Origin: Miscanthus floridulus
Taxonomy: Eukaryota > Streptophyta > Magnoliopsida > Poales > Poaceae
NCBI RefSeq assembly: GCF_019320115.1
Contig: NC_089591.1
Coordinates: 24,654,502-24,718,501 of the forward strand
Length of the DNA stretch: 64,000 nucleotides
Direction: 5' to 3'
Below the pieces are notes generated by a model. That model made no database searches. It worked only from the letters and a program-made list of their open reading frames with translations, and had not been told where the DNA came from. Below are positions 1-12,800 of the stretch, one piece after another. The position numbers and the translations under genes are program-made. Numbering within the stretch: position 1 is the first letter of the stretch; every line of letters begins with the position of its first letter.

Positions 1-278
1 GCCCGTCTCCATGACGTCTTCCATGTGGGCCTCCTCAAGAAGTTCATCGGCACCCGCCCGATGCACCCCCGCCTCTGCCGGTCATCCACAGCAGCGCCGC
101 TGTCACCGAACCAGAATGCGCCGTCCGTGTCAGCCTTGTCCGTGGTGTTCGCCAGGTCCTCATCCAGTGCAAGGGCGAGCCCTCGTTGGGTCGGCGACTT
201 GGGAGGACGTCGACAGCTTCATCGAGCGCCATCCATCCTTCCAGCTCGAGGATGAGCTGCTCGTCGAGGTGGGAGAGA
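1..278 (+). pseudogene. Reina-type chromovirus, 3' end of pol (integrase tail and chromodomain)
   Basis: The first bases translate as [13 protein letters not shown], the usual end of the integrase C-terminal domain of Ty3/gypsy elements. After a frame change come VLIQ-KGEP and [20 protein letters not shown], the core and C-terminal end of a plant chromodomain. Chromodomains at the integrase end define chromoviruses. The reading frame is broken at least once. A purine-rich tract (about 266-278) follows and abuts a TG start, as expected for a polypurine tract before a 3' LTR. The rest of the element lies to the left of the window. It is the same family as the two larger Reina-type elements at 2324 and 9447, judged by the shared ending FQLEDELL/F. 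Confidence 0.75.
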
Positions 279-430
279 TGTCATGTGGGGCCGCCACTAC
301 ACGCGCCGGACCCGTGCCTAGGGCTGCGAACGCCGCGCCACCTGCGCCGTAGCGCGCGGGGGTCACCGCGCCTATGCGGTCAGTTTGTTAGCGTGGCCTA
401 TCTAGGCCTTAATTTTAGCTGTTTTCTTCT
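279..430 (+). repeat. Partial 3' LTR of the left-edge Reina-type element
   Basis: The sequence starts with TG directly after the polypurine tract, in the same position as the other two Reina-type 3' LTRs in this window. It contains CAGTTTGTTAG, like the LTR at 9447-9820. Those LTRs are 372-375 bp long, but here the similarity fades near 430 and no clear CA end is seen, so the LTR may be truncated. The end coordinate is a guess. Confidence 0.4.
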
Positions 431-777
431 GAGGTTGTTCGACGGCCTTGACACAATGGTATTCTGCATAATTGATGCCTAACCAAACAATACGTAACAG
501 TCAGAACTCTAAATCACATTGGCAGCATAACATACTTCAGTTTCCATTCTTCTGTGCATGATTTCTTTCCTCTCAGTCTGTTTTTTTTTTAAAAAAATAC
601 TTTCTAATGTAATAGCTTTTCATCTATTTATACAAGTATTATCTTATGACTTCAAGTCCATTCCTTTGTTGTTCGTAACCAAGGCACCAAATGTTTAGCA
701 AAATGCATATTACTTTGTATTTGGATGCTAATTTTTTTTTATGTTTGGTTCTTCTGGTGTACATTTAATCTTTGCAG
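431..777 (+). other. Intronic sequence upstream of P4H exon, no gene seen
   Basis: AT-rich sequence with T and A runs ends in a pyrimidine-rich stretch and the acceptor TTTGCAG at 771-777. I see no coding exon or repeat structure in it. Confidence 0.5.
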
Positions 778-852
778 GAGTGTGATTACCTAATGGCAAT
801 TGCTAGACCAAGACTGCAAATGTCCACTGTAGTGGATGTTGCGACTGGAAAG
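778..852 (+). CDS. P4H: P4H exon (start of catalytic domain)
   Basis: Acceptor TTTGCAG precedes the exon and donor GTATG follows it. Its 75 bp give 25 codons, phase 0 at both ends, reading [14 protein letters not shown] and then a VVDVATGK segment. This matches the beginning of the P4H catalytic domain. It stands alone between two regions of retrotransposon DNA. Confidence 0.9.
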
Positions 853-3800
853 GTATGTTGGTTGGGTTCTAATTCTTAGCATCTTGCTTTTGGCTTTTGT
901 TAGAGTGCGCAACAGATCCAACCTAGCTCGCTAGGTTCCAAAAGACCCTAGGCGCTAAGCTACTTCCTAGCGCCTAGATGGACTAAAGTAGAATAAACAT
1001 TATTAAGCATTTGCCTAGCGCCTAGATGGACTAAACATAGATTAAACATGATTAAGGGTTCGTTTGGTTGAGCGGTGGCTTTTGGAAAAAGTAGCTGTGA
1101 GGTTGTGTGTTGTTGAAAAGCTGCTGTGGGTCATGGGCTGTGCGGTGTCTGGAAGCCGTTTTGTTGAACAACGATTGCTTGTGGAAAAGCTTCTCTCACT
1201 TAAGAGCGGACCCTACATGTCATGGACAATAAACTAGGGGGATGGCACCGCTCACCCGATGGAGGTGGCCGCGCCCGCCTGTCGGGGCTGACCGCACCAC
1301 CATGCCCGCCAGCCGGGGTTGGCCTGGGGCTGCGGGGAGGCATGGGGGCGGCAGCTGGCCGCGGAGCTGAGGCGTGGGGGCGGCAGGTAGAGCTCGCGTT
1401 GATGGGCGGCAGTGGAGCGGGACGCCGGCGAGGTCGCTGGGCAGTGCGGATGGAAGTCGCGACGTTGTGGAGGAGAAGACGTCGTGGACGGGAAAGAAGG
1501 GGAAAAGAACGAACCGGTATCTACATAACAAATGGCAGGTGGGTAATTTTCACGAAAAGTTGGTAAAAGCAGGGGAAGGTGAACTATGCTTTTGGTTGTG
1601 GCTTAGGGTGGTCCCCTTTGGTTGGCTTTTGGCTTTTGGGGAAGCCAAGGCAGGTTGAAAAGCCCAACCAAAGGGGACATAAGCGTTTGTGATTTTTTAT
1701 TTATTTTTCCAGCAACACATATTGCTCATTAGATGCCCAACTTCGATCTTAGAAGAAATTGTAACACATTCAGGCAATTTTGATTCCAATTTCTTGCAAA
1801 CTTGCAAAGCATTGGTGAAGGGACTTGTAATTTTGATCCCTTCACGTCTAGCTCTTCTGCGTGCTTTCTTTCCCGGCCAGCCAGTCACACATAGCCCACT
1901 AAGCCAGCCAGGCTGCCGCTTTTTCGCGTTTCTACACCGCTTAAGCACTGCCTCACACATACGCACACCGCCTAGACGTGTCCAGAGTTTTATTGGACGC
2001 CTAGGCCTTAGACTTGACACTGGGGTCTGTTTTCAGGTTTAACAGAGAGGAAACGTAAGTGAAATTTGGCTTTTTAGAACCATGGCTATACACAAAAGCT
2101 AGGGCCACAATAGGCCTTGTCCACAATAGCCCACAACATACCAAGGCCTCGGGCCTAACCTAATGGAGCCGGTGCCACAGTCCACCGTAGCCCACAACAT
2201 ACCGGCCTGAGGCCTCACTCAACTCAAACTGATAGGTGAGGGCTGCCCCCAGCTTATATGTTGTACTCCTTCACCCTCAATTTCCCATGAGGGACTAAAC
2301 CTAACACCTTTCAATATTGATTGTGTTATGACCGGCGTCCACTACTCCAGTCGCCAACCCACGACTGGCTAAGGTGGCGCTAGCTGTTAGGGGCCTAATA
2401 GCCCAAATTATCCCTTTGATTTGCTATTTCTTCAAATAGAATTTTTATTCATTAAATATAGGACATAGATGGTTGTTTAGGGAGGATCAATATCCTGTAA
2501 ATAGTGATTGAAGGAATTAAGCAAAGCAACGATTTTGTTGCTAGGCTTCCTCTGAAACCCTCTCGACTCTCTTCCTCGCCGCTGGCGCTGTGACCACCAC
2601 GGCGTCAACTCGCCGCCGCTTGCCTAAGCCTCGTCCTCCCCTCTTACATCCCTACAACCTCCGCAGTAATTCTAGAAGGATCTCTGATCCTATCAATCTG
2701 GTATCGGCTATGTCAGGTTTCGTCACGGGCACCGTTCCACCCACTTCGTTGTTGTCGACCACTTCTACACCGCCGACTGCGGCCTCTGCGTCCGTGCCCG
2801 ATCCTATGGCCAAGGCCATCTCGAACCTGGCACGCACCGTCGTTGATCTCTCCGCCTGCCTTACCCGCATCGAGTCCAACCCACCGCTGCCACCATCGCC
2901 TGCTGCCACCCTTCCATTGATCTTCCCCTATTGATTACCGGGTTACGGCACGACGGCCCTGTCGATGCCGGACGTTTCGCCCACCACCCTTCCCTCTGCC
3001 TCCGCCCCACTGCCCATCCACCAAATCCGCATGCCCTCTTCTCAATCACTGATCCCCTCCTATGCCATGGCTTCGGCGGCCGCCCCCGCATTCACTGCGG
3101 GCGCTCCAGTCTTAAGCATCGAAACGGTCTCCACAGTGGCCGCCAACGGCGGTGCCCCCGTCCTTGGTGGGCCGAGCCACCACTACTTATAGGGCATAGG
3201 GTCCTCCCACGGGATGGGTGTGAACGGCTAATTCTTCTATGGCGTCATCCCCCAATACCCGTTCGGCGATCCACACCCTGACGCGTCGCCGTACCTTAGC
3301 GTTCCGGAGCCGTCTGCCCTCGGTGCAGGGCCAGGCATGGCCCCTCCTTGCTTCTACAAGCTCGAGTTCTCCACCTACGACGGCTCCGAGGATCCCCTAA
3401 ACTGGCTCAACCATTGTGAGTAGTTTTTCCGGGGCCAGCGCACCCTTGTTTCGGACTGCGTCTGGATCACCTCCTACCATCTGGTCAGCGCGGCCTAGAC
3501 TTGGTATTATGCGCTGGAACAAGACGAGGCCATGCACCTCGCGCGAGCCTTCGAGCGTCGCGCTATGGCCATGACGCCGACTCTGGTTCAGCGCGTCGCT
3601 CGGCCACCGCAGCGCCCGGGCCTCTCGGTGCCGCCTCGTCCAGCCGGGGGCTCCTCGGCCGCTCCTGGCGCTCTACCGGCTCTAGCTCGTCCCTTCCGTC
3701 GCCTCACGCCGGTGGAGCTGGAGCGCCGCCGCCATGGGCTCTGCTACAATTGCGACGAGCCCTATTTCTGCGGTCTCCAGAGTTGGCCGACTATCTCGAC

Positions 3801-6800
3801 GATGATGTGCCCGCGGTAGTTGTGGCTCTTGCTGTGTTCCCAGAGGAGACAGCCGACCCCACAATGGTTGTCAACGCTGCACCGCCGCCAATCGTCTTCC
3901 TCCATGCCATTGCGGCATACGCACGGAGGACACGATGCACTTACATGTCTACATCCACGGCCACCATCTCCTCGCGCTCCTCGACTCGGCTCTACGCACA
4001 ACTTCATCAATGCCGGGGTTATGCGCCAGCTTCAGTTGTCTACATCCGCCTACCCCAACATGCTCATCGTGGTGGCTAATGGCAATCGTGCCTCTTGTGA
4101 AGGGGTCACCCGCAATGTCGCCATGGCCATCGGCACCGAGGAATTCTCCATCGGCTATTTTGGCATCAAGCTCGGCGGTTTCGACGTCATCCTCGGTGTC
4201 GACTTCCTTCGCATGCTGGGTCCCATCCTTTGGGCTTTGAGGACCTGTGCATGGCCTTCACGTGGGGATCGTGCTGCATCCTCTGGAAGGGCATTGGCTC
4301 TCCCGCGACAACATTCAGGAGCCAGCGGCCCGCACGGTTGCTGCGGCACCCACCCACCTGCTACTGGATCGCCTGCTGCACCAGGTCGTCGACGTGTTCG
4401 AGGAGCCGCGTGGCCAACCCTTGGCACGGCCCTACGACCACCGCATCCACTTGCTGCCGGGGACTGCACTGGTCAAGGTTCGGCCCTATCGCTACCCGCA
4501 GATCCAGAGGGACCAGCTTGAGCGCCAGTGCGACGCCATGCTCACCCAGGGCATTATTCGGCGGAGCACATCGGCATTCTCTGCCCGTGTCCTCTTGGTG
4601 CGGAAGGCCGATAATACCTAGCGTTTCTGCATTGACTACCACGCCCTCAACGACAAGACGTTGAAGTACAAGTTCTCGATCCCGGTGGTTGATGAGCTCC
4701 TCGATGAGCTCCATGGCGCACGATTCTTCACCAAGCTCGACCTCCGCTCGGGCTACCACCAGGTGCGATGCACCCGACGGACGCTGAGAAGACGGCGTTC
4801 CGCACGCATCACGGCCACTTCGAGTTCCTCGTGATGCCGTTCGGCCTCTCCAACGCGCCGGCGACCTTCCAGGTGCTCATGAACGACGTGCTCTACCTGT
4901 TCTTGCGTAGGTTCGTCCTTGTATTTTTAGATGGCATATTGATCTACAGCTCGTCGTGGGCCGAACATCTACAACACGTCCACCTTGTCCTCGACGCGCT
5001 CCGGGCGCACTAGTTCCACCTCAAGTGGTCGAAGTGCTCCTTGGGTCGCTTACCTTGGCCACGTCATCTCCGCGGACGGCGTTGCCATGGACAACATGGT
5101 GGATGTCGTCGCTTCATGGCCAACACCATGCTCGGCGCGTGGTCTGTGTGGATTTCTCGGACTCGTTGGCTACTACTGCAAGTTCATCCGCAACTTCGGC
5201 ACCAATGTGGCGCCCCTCACCCGGCTCTTGCGAAAAGACGCCTTCTCCTGGTTAGAGGAGGCCGAGGCCGCATTCTAGGCGCTGAAGCGCCCCTTGTCCA
5301 CGAGGTTGGTTCTCCAAATGCCCATCTTCGACAAGCCGTTCATCGTCGACTGTGACGCGTCCGGCGCGGGGTTCGGCGCCGCCCTCCATCAAGACGGGGG
5401 ACCCCTCGCTTTCTTCAGCTGGCCATTCGCTGCTGGCCACCTCAAACTGGCGGCCAACGAACTGGAGTTGATCGGCCTTGTGCAGCCCGTCCGCCATTGG
5501 CGCCCGTACCTGTGGGGTCGCTGCTTCCTCGTGCACACCGGTCACATCAGCCTGAAGTTCTTGCTCGACCAGCGCCTCTCCACCGTGCCGCAACATCAGT
5601 GGATCAGCAAGCTGTTCGGCTTCGACTTCGCCGTGGAATATTGCCCAGGGCAGTTGAACACGGTGGTTGACGCTCTGTCCCGCCGTGACTCCGACGCTTT
5701 GGCGAACGCCCTCTCGCCCTCATTCCGCTTCCTCGACGACATCCGTGTCGCCACCGCGACCGTCGCAGATAACCACCGCCTCCTCCAGCAGCTCCAGGAT
5801 GGCGAGCTCGGCGAGCCCTGGCGCGCAACAGTTGCCTCCTGCTTCATGGGTCATTGAAAGGATCTAGCAAGTGGCCTAGAAGGTGGGGGGTGAATTCGCC
5901 TTTTTCTGAAATTTAACAAACTTCGAGCAAACTGTTAGACTGCAGAACCTCCGGGAATTTACGTGGAGGTTCCAGGCCACGGAGCCTCCGGGATCAGAGT
6001 ACAAATTCGATCTTCTACGGAATATAACAAATGGAAATCAGATCTAATGTGATACCAGCCTTCCTGGGGAGTATGTTGACCTATCCAAACCAGTGGTTGC
6101 ACCTAGTTGTTGGGGAAATCGTAGATCGAGACGAAACCCTAGAAATCAATTAAAATCACAAGTAATAGCAACAACAACCACAATCACAAGAGGCACGAGG
6201 ATTTATCCCGTGGTTCAACTCGCCACGAAGGCTTGTCTACGTCCACGTTGTTGAGGTTAGCCACGAAGGCTATGGAGTCTCTTTCAAATCGCGCCTCGTC
6301 TCCAACCTATCACAAAGGCAATAGGTTAGAGGGTTCCACTAAGTCACAAAGGGTAATACAAACGTCCCGCTGCTCAACCACAAAGGATTGGGAGCTCCCG
6401 GGTGACCCCTAGCCAGCTAGGAGTCAAGCTCCAAGAGTAATGAACACATGAAGCGGCTAGGGCTAAAGCAAGTGCACAAGAATGGAGATGGATCTTCTCG
6501 AGCTTTCTCACACTCTCTAGTGCCAAATACCTCAAGGAGTCACCAAGATTTGAGCAAGGGAGTTGGGAACACCAAACTAGGAGACAGAGAGAGCTTCAGT
6601 TCGAAAATGAGTGAGGTAGAAGATGACTGTTGGGGGTGAGAGAAGGTATAAATACCTCCCTCAACACCCATAAAACTGTCAGCCCAGACAGGGCTCGGAG
6701 CCTCCACATATACATGCGGAGGTTCCGCGCAGGCCAGCAAGGATAAGAGTTTAGCTTGGTTGGCTTTTTGTGGCTGGGATAATTTGATATGTAGATGGAG

Positions 6801-9800
6801 TTTTGAGCACTTGGTTCCACCCAACGCACTATTAGTATCCCCTTGATAGGACGGCTTGTCCTATAACTCAATTTCAAAATATAAAATAAATTAAACTTTG
6901 ATCCTTGAGCCTTAGAACGCCATTCTTTTGAGTTGGGGGGGGGGGGTCTCCTCCTTTATTTCTTTGCATCCACGGCTAATGATAAGCTGTCAAACACTTA
7001 GAGAAGCCAGTAGTCCTTTAATTATGTTGTCAACATCATCAAAACCCATTTAGGGCTTCATTGCACTTACAGTCGCGCATTTACATCGCAACGCACGGGG
7101 AGCTGCACCACCAGGCCCTTGTCGTGGCTCACGCGGCCGACCATGAGGTGTTTAGAAGATGCTACATTGCCTTCGGGGTGGCTTCTTCATCCCCGATGAC
7201 CGCGCCCTGGTGCAGGACTTTGTGCGTGCCTGCAGCACCTGCCAGCGGAACAAGACCGAGGCCTTGCAGCCGGCGGGTTTGCTCCAGCCCCTCGACGTAC
7301 CATCCCAGGTGTGGGCCGACATCTCAATGAACTTCGTCAAGGGCCTGCCCAAAGTCCATGGCAAATCCATCATCCTCACGGTGGTCAATCGCTTCTCCAA
7401 ATATGCTCACCTCATCGCCGTCGCCACCCCTACACCGCCACGTCCGTCGCCCGTGCCTTCTTCGAGGGAATTGTTCGTCTGCACGGTTTTCCCTCCATCG
7501 TCAGCGACTGACCCGGTCTTCACGGGCCACGTGTGGCGCGACCTCTTCAAGATGGCCGGCGTCACCTTGCGCATGAGCACGACCTTCCACCTGTAGACGT
7601 TTGGCCTGTCCGAAGTGGTGAACAAGGTGCTCGCCATGTACCTACGCTGCGTTACCGGCGATCGGCCCCGTGCATGGATCGATTGGCTGCCATGGGCGGA
7701 GTATTGCTACAACACGTCGTTCCACTCCGTCCTGTGCACCACTCCGTTCGAGGTGGTCTATGGTCGGCCGCCCCTGCCCCTGCTGCCGTACACGGCCGGG
7801 ACTGCTAGGACCGACAAGGTCGACGCCTCCTCCGCGAGCGCGATGACTTCCTCGTTGAAGCCTACGAGCGCCTTCTTCAAGCCCAGCAGCTGTCCAAGAA
7901 GTACTACGACGCCTCCCACCGCGACTTGGAGTTCAATGTGGGGGATTGGGTGTGGTTGCGCCTTCTTCACCGCACGGCGCAGTCACTCGAACCTCGGGAC
8001 AAAGGGAAGCTTGGCCCCCGCTATGTCGATCTGTTCCAGGTGTTGGACATATCGGCCACGTCACCTATCGACTCCAGCTGCTGGAAGGCGCTCGCCTCCA
8101 TGATGTCTTCCATGTGGGACTGCTCAAGCCCCACCACTACGGCCCACACTGGACGGCCGTCTTCTACCAGCACCCGAGCATGCCATCCGCGCCCAACTTC
8201 GGCGAGGCGCCTGGCATGTCCTCATCCAGTGGCACGGCATGTCCAGCGACGACGCTACCTGGAGCCGCTCCAAGCGTTCAAGGATCTCTACACCGATTTT
8301 TAGCTTGAGGATGAGCTGTTTGCAGAAGCAGGGAGAGATGTTATGACCGGCGTCCACTACTCCACGCGCTGGCCCATGAGTGGCTAAGGTGGCGCTAGCC
8401 ATTAGGGGGCTAATAGCCCAAATTATCCCTTTGATTTGCTATTTCATCAAATAGAATATTTATTCCTTAAATATAGGATCTCATAGATGGCTGTTTAAGG
8501 AGGATAAATATCCTGTAAACAGTGATTGAAGGAATTAAGCAAAGCAACAATTTTGTTGCTAGGCTTCCTCTGAAGCCCTCTCGACTCTCTTCCTTGCCGC
8601 CGGCGCCATGACCACCACGGCGCCAACTCGCTGCCGCCTGCCTAAGCCTCGTCGTCCCCTCTTCCATCCCTACAACCTTGGCAGTAATTCCGTTAGGATC
8701 TCTGATCCTAGCAATATGTATTTTATTTTTAGTTTAAGATTTTTTCATTGTAGTGGGTTATTTGGCAAACTTTTGGTTTTATCGTTTAACTACCTCTCCT
8801 TTATTGTGCAAGTATGTATTAATAAGAAATATTATAACAAGATATGTCTTCATTTTCTTAGAACAAGCTTGATATATGCTTCTTCAATTTTTGGCCCACA
8901 TAAGTAGAGCCATGCTATCATGTACTATTTTTTTAAGACAGAAAGCAGGTTCTCTAGATCTTATTTTTAACATGTTCTTCTGTATGGCATTTTTATATGT
9001 TTCAGAAAACATCAATGATTAGGCTGCAAGTATTTTTGGGAATCTGTGCCCCGTTAGATTTATTCTCTGTAGCTGTGGGTATCTGAAAATCCACGCTAGG
9101 TCATGCATTTCTTGTGTTTTCTGTATTTATGATGTCACTGGTCCTATGTTCTCCAGGGTGTAAAAAGTGATGTTCGGACGAGTTCTGGTATGTTTGTGAA
9201 TTCTGAAGAAAGAAAATCTCCAGTCATTCAGGTCATTTTTCCATACTTTATTCTAGGTTTGTAAATATGAAATACTTCTTTGATCTATAAATACTCAACT
9301 AATGTCCCCTTGATCTCCTTGTGCTGTGACAATGAACTTTTATAAGATTAAGACATTCCTTTGTGTTGCCTAACCTGGTTTTTAATCTTTTCTGTTTCTC
9401 GTTCCCTATTAGTTATCATTCTACGACAGTGACACAGAAGAGTGCATGTTGGAGGAACTTGAGCTATTGCGTAGGAAGTAGGAGTGCGAGGTGGGTGGAC
9501 GAGGTCTAATCGCCCGGCAGTGAGGCTGGCAGGGAACTTGCACGCAAGAGCAGAGGAGCGGGAGAGATGGAACTCGATCTCTAGCTAACCCTTTCATTAA
9601 CCAAATGTTTGTGCCTTATAGCCCAACAATCCTAAATGCCAGCTCACAAACTCATACAAAGCCTACACAATCTAACAAACTAATCTTAATCCCTTCCTGA
9701 GAAGTCGGAGGCCGCTGGTCACCGCGTGGTGACCGCACGCTGGGCACGTCCTGGCCCACGCCGTGCGACGGCTTAGCCATGGCTGTGCTTTTTCTCTGAT

Positions 9801-12800
9801 ACACCGTGTCTACCATAACATCTCTCCCTCCCTCGACAAACAGCTCATCCTCGAGCTGGAACGAGGGATGAGCCATGCAGAATGCTTCGATCGGCTCCCA
9901 GATGGCCTTGGCTGTTGGCTGGCCTGCCCACTAGATCAGCATGTGCCACACGCTTGGAGTTGGACGCAACGGGCATGTGGCAGCACCTGAAGAGACTACC
10001 CATGCTGCATTGGAGGCAGTGGTGGTGGAGCAGTTGGCAGAGTCCCGTGGAACGGTTTCATGACCTCGATGTAGGCAACTGTAAGCTGTAGGCGATGGCA
10101 CCCACGCGCTCAAGCACCTGGAACGACCAGGCGTACTTAGGCCCCATCTTGCCCCAAGTGTCGGGTACCAGGGACTGGACTGGTCGATGATGGAAGGAGA
10201 CAGAGCCAGACCCAATCGCCGATGTCAAACTCTGGTTCGCAATGGTGGTTGTCATAGTGCTGCTTGGTGTAGGCTTGAGCTTGTCATCGTTTGCGAACGT
10301 CGGCGAGGAAGGTGTCGCGATCCTACAAGAGATTGTCCACCATGGGCGTCCACGTGCCGAGTTGGCTGTGTACGGAAGTAGCATAGGAGGGGGCCGCACA
10401 TACACCACTTTAAACGGGGACACGTAGAGCGCCAAGTGGAAAGATGTGTTATAGCATTGCTCAGCCTAGGGAAGCCAATCTTGCTCGGCGTGCGAGCGGT
10501 TGCCGGTGATGTAGCGGAGGTACATGGCGATGGTCTTGTTGATGGCCTCAGATTGGCCTTCCGTCTGGGGGTGGAAGGCGGTGCTCATCCCGAGCTTGAC
10601 GCTGACACACTTGAAGTGGTCCCTCCAGACATTTCCTGTGAACACGGGGTCGCTGTTCCAGACGATGGATGCGGGGAACCCGTGGAGGTGCACAATGTCG
10701 TTGACGAAACGCCCGGGCAATGGATGGTGTCCTGTAGGGGTGGCCCAAGGAGATGAAGGGAGCATACTTCGAGAAGCGGTCGACCACCGTCAAGATGACA
10801 CTCTTCGCGTCTACCTTCGGTAGCCCTTCCATGAAATCAATCGAGATGTCAGCCCAAACATGCTGAGGGAATGTACAACACTTGTAGAAGTCCCGCTGGG
10901 TGGAGCGATGCCGTCTTGTTGCACTGGCAGATGGTGCAGGCGCGCATGAAGTCGCACATGAGTGCGCGGTCGTTGTCGATGGCGAAGTTGGCGCGGAGAC
11001 ACTAAAGGGTTTTTTGAATCCCTTCGTGGCTAGGTGGTGTGTGCCTACCAGAGCACCATCTGGAGCAGAGCGGACCGGGGCGAAATGAAGATGCGAGACC
11101 CCCGTAGGATCAAGCCATCCTCAACGTGCCACGGGAGCCCACGTGACATGTTGATGGTGTCGTGGAGCGTCTAAAGCATCGAGTCTGCCTCGAGCTCCGC
11201 ACGGAGGTCGACAAAGTGCTGGAACGAGTGCCTAGACAAGGCTGCCAAGTGAAGCTCGTCGGTGCCGCGCCTGGAGATCGTTTGCCACAGTGTTCTAGCG
11301 CCCTGGCTGGTATTCCACGGTGAAATCAAATCCGAAGAGCTAGCTGATCCACTAGTCTTGTGGTACCATGGAGAGATGTTGGTCGAGCATGAATTTCAGC
11401 GCAAAGTGGTTGTTGCGAACGATGAAGGGCCAGCCCTGGAGGTACGGCCGCCAATGGCGAATGGCCTGGACCAAGCCGATGAGTTCACGCTCATAGGCCG
11501 CCACCTTTAGGTGAAGAGGTGAGGGGTCCGGTGCCCTGGTGAAGAACGGCGCCAAAGTCGGTGTCTGACATGTCGCAGTCGAAGGTGAAGGGCTTGGCGA
11601 AGTTCGGCAGGTGAAGGACGAGGGCAGTAGAAAGGGCCTCCTTTAGTGCCAGGAATGCCGTTGTGGCCGCGCCCGTCAACTGGTAGCCGTCTTTCTTTAG
11701 GAGCTGCGTGACAGGCCTCCATCGTCTTGAAGTCTTGTATGAAGCGGCAATTGTATCCCGTCAAGCCGAGGAAGGTGAGCGCGGATCGCGGCTGTGGCCA
11801 GGTAGCGACTGCTTCCACTTTGTTGCTGTTCATGGCAATATAGGCTGCCGAAATGATGTGGCCCATGTTGGCCACCGAGGATGTGGCGAAAGTGCACTTG
11901 GAGCGCTTCTCACGTAGCTGGTTGGCGCGGAGTATATCGAGGACGATGCAAAGATGCTACAGGTGTTCTGACCACGACAAACTATAAATTAAGATGTCGT
12001 CGAAGAAGACCAAAACACACATAGAAACGATCGGAGGACGGTGTTCATCAAGCTTTGGAATGTCGCCGACGCGTTGGTGAGGCTGAACGACTGCACCACA
12101 AATTCAAAGTGGTGCAATCGTTTAGCCTGCGGAAGGCTGTCTTCTCGACGTTATTGGGATGCGCCCGCACTTGATGGTAGTCGGCGCGCAAGTCAAACTA
12201 GGTGAAGAAGCGTGCGCCGTGAAATTCGTCGATGAGCTCTTCCACCACCAGGATTGGAAACTTGTCCTTGATCGTGCGCTCGTTAAGGGCACGATAATCC
12301 ACGCAGAAGCGCTTGGAGGCATTGGGCTTCTTGACGAGCAGGATCGGTCTTGAGAACGGGGACGTGCTGTGGCAGATGACCCCTTTTCCACCATGCTGGC
12401 GCATTGGGCCTCCAACTCATCCTTTTCGAGCTGGGGCTAGCGGGATGGTCGGACCACCATTGGCGTTGTGTTAGGAAGGTGACTGTGATGGCTGGATGAA
12501 GGCCGGACGGTGCGGTGAAGACGTCGCCAAATGACACGAGTAGGCTCTCCAACATGGTGGGTTTGGCGCCGCATACAAAGTGGAGGTGGGTGGGAGGTGT
12601 GACATTGCTCTGTGGTGAGCCTAGACGCTGCGTGAGACGATGCGGCGGCCTTGGCGCCAGAAAGCTAGGCATAAGTCGTCTAAGTCCCAGAGGATGGGTC
12701 CCATCATGCTAGGAAGGAGACGCCGAGGACCATGTCGTAGCAGTCGAGTGGGATGTCGTAGCAGTCCATGGTGAAGTCCTTGTTGTTGATGCGTATGGAG

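Larger units (their letters stand above)
2324..8713 (+). mobile_element. Reina-type Ty3/gypsy chromovirus, full length but dead
   Basis: Two direct LTRs (372 and 375 bp) enclose gag, protease, reverse transcriptase, RNase H, integrase and a chromodomain in the chromovirus order. The primer site and polypurine tract are in place. Every coding domain has stops or frameshifts, and a 1217-bp solo LTR splits pol between RNase H and integrase. The RT motif [20 protein letters not shown] and the chromodomain ending in [12 protein letters not shown] sequence point to the Reina lineage. The element lies in the same orientation as P4H inside its first visible intron. The bases beside the LTRs (GATTG and ATATG) do not form a clear target-site duplication. 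Confidence 0.88.

Noticed and set aside
1222..1566. GC-rich open frames on both strands as a gene
   Set aside because: No recognisable motif, arginine/glycine-rich composition typical of random GC-rich sequence, and location within a candidate MITE in an intron.
2319..2323. Target-site duplication for the Reina element at 2324
   Set aside because: Left GATTG and right ATATG do not match well enough to be claimed.
9408..9482. Possible small exon reading [16 protein letters not shown] after an AG acceptor
   Set aside because: P4H has no such segment between VIQ and AIEKR, the frame crosses the LTR border at 9447, and skipping it joins the neighbouring exons in frame.
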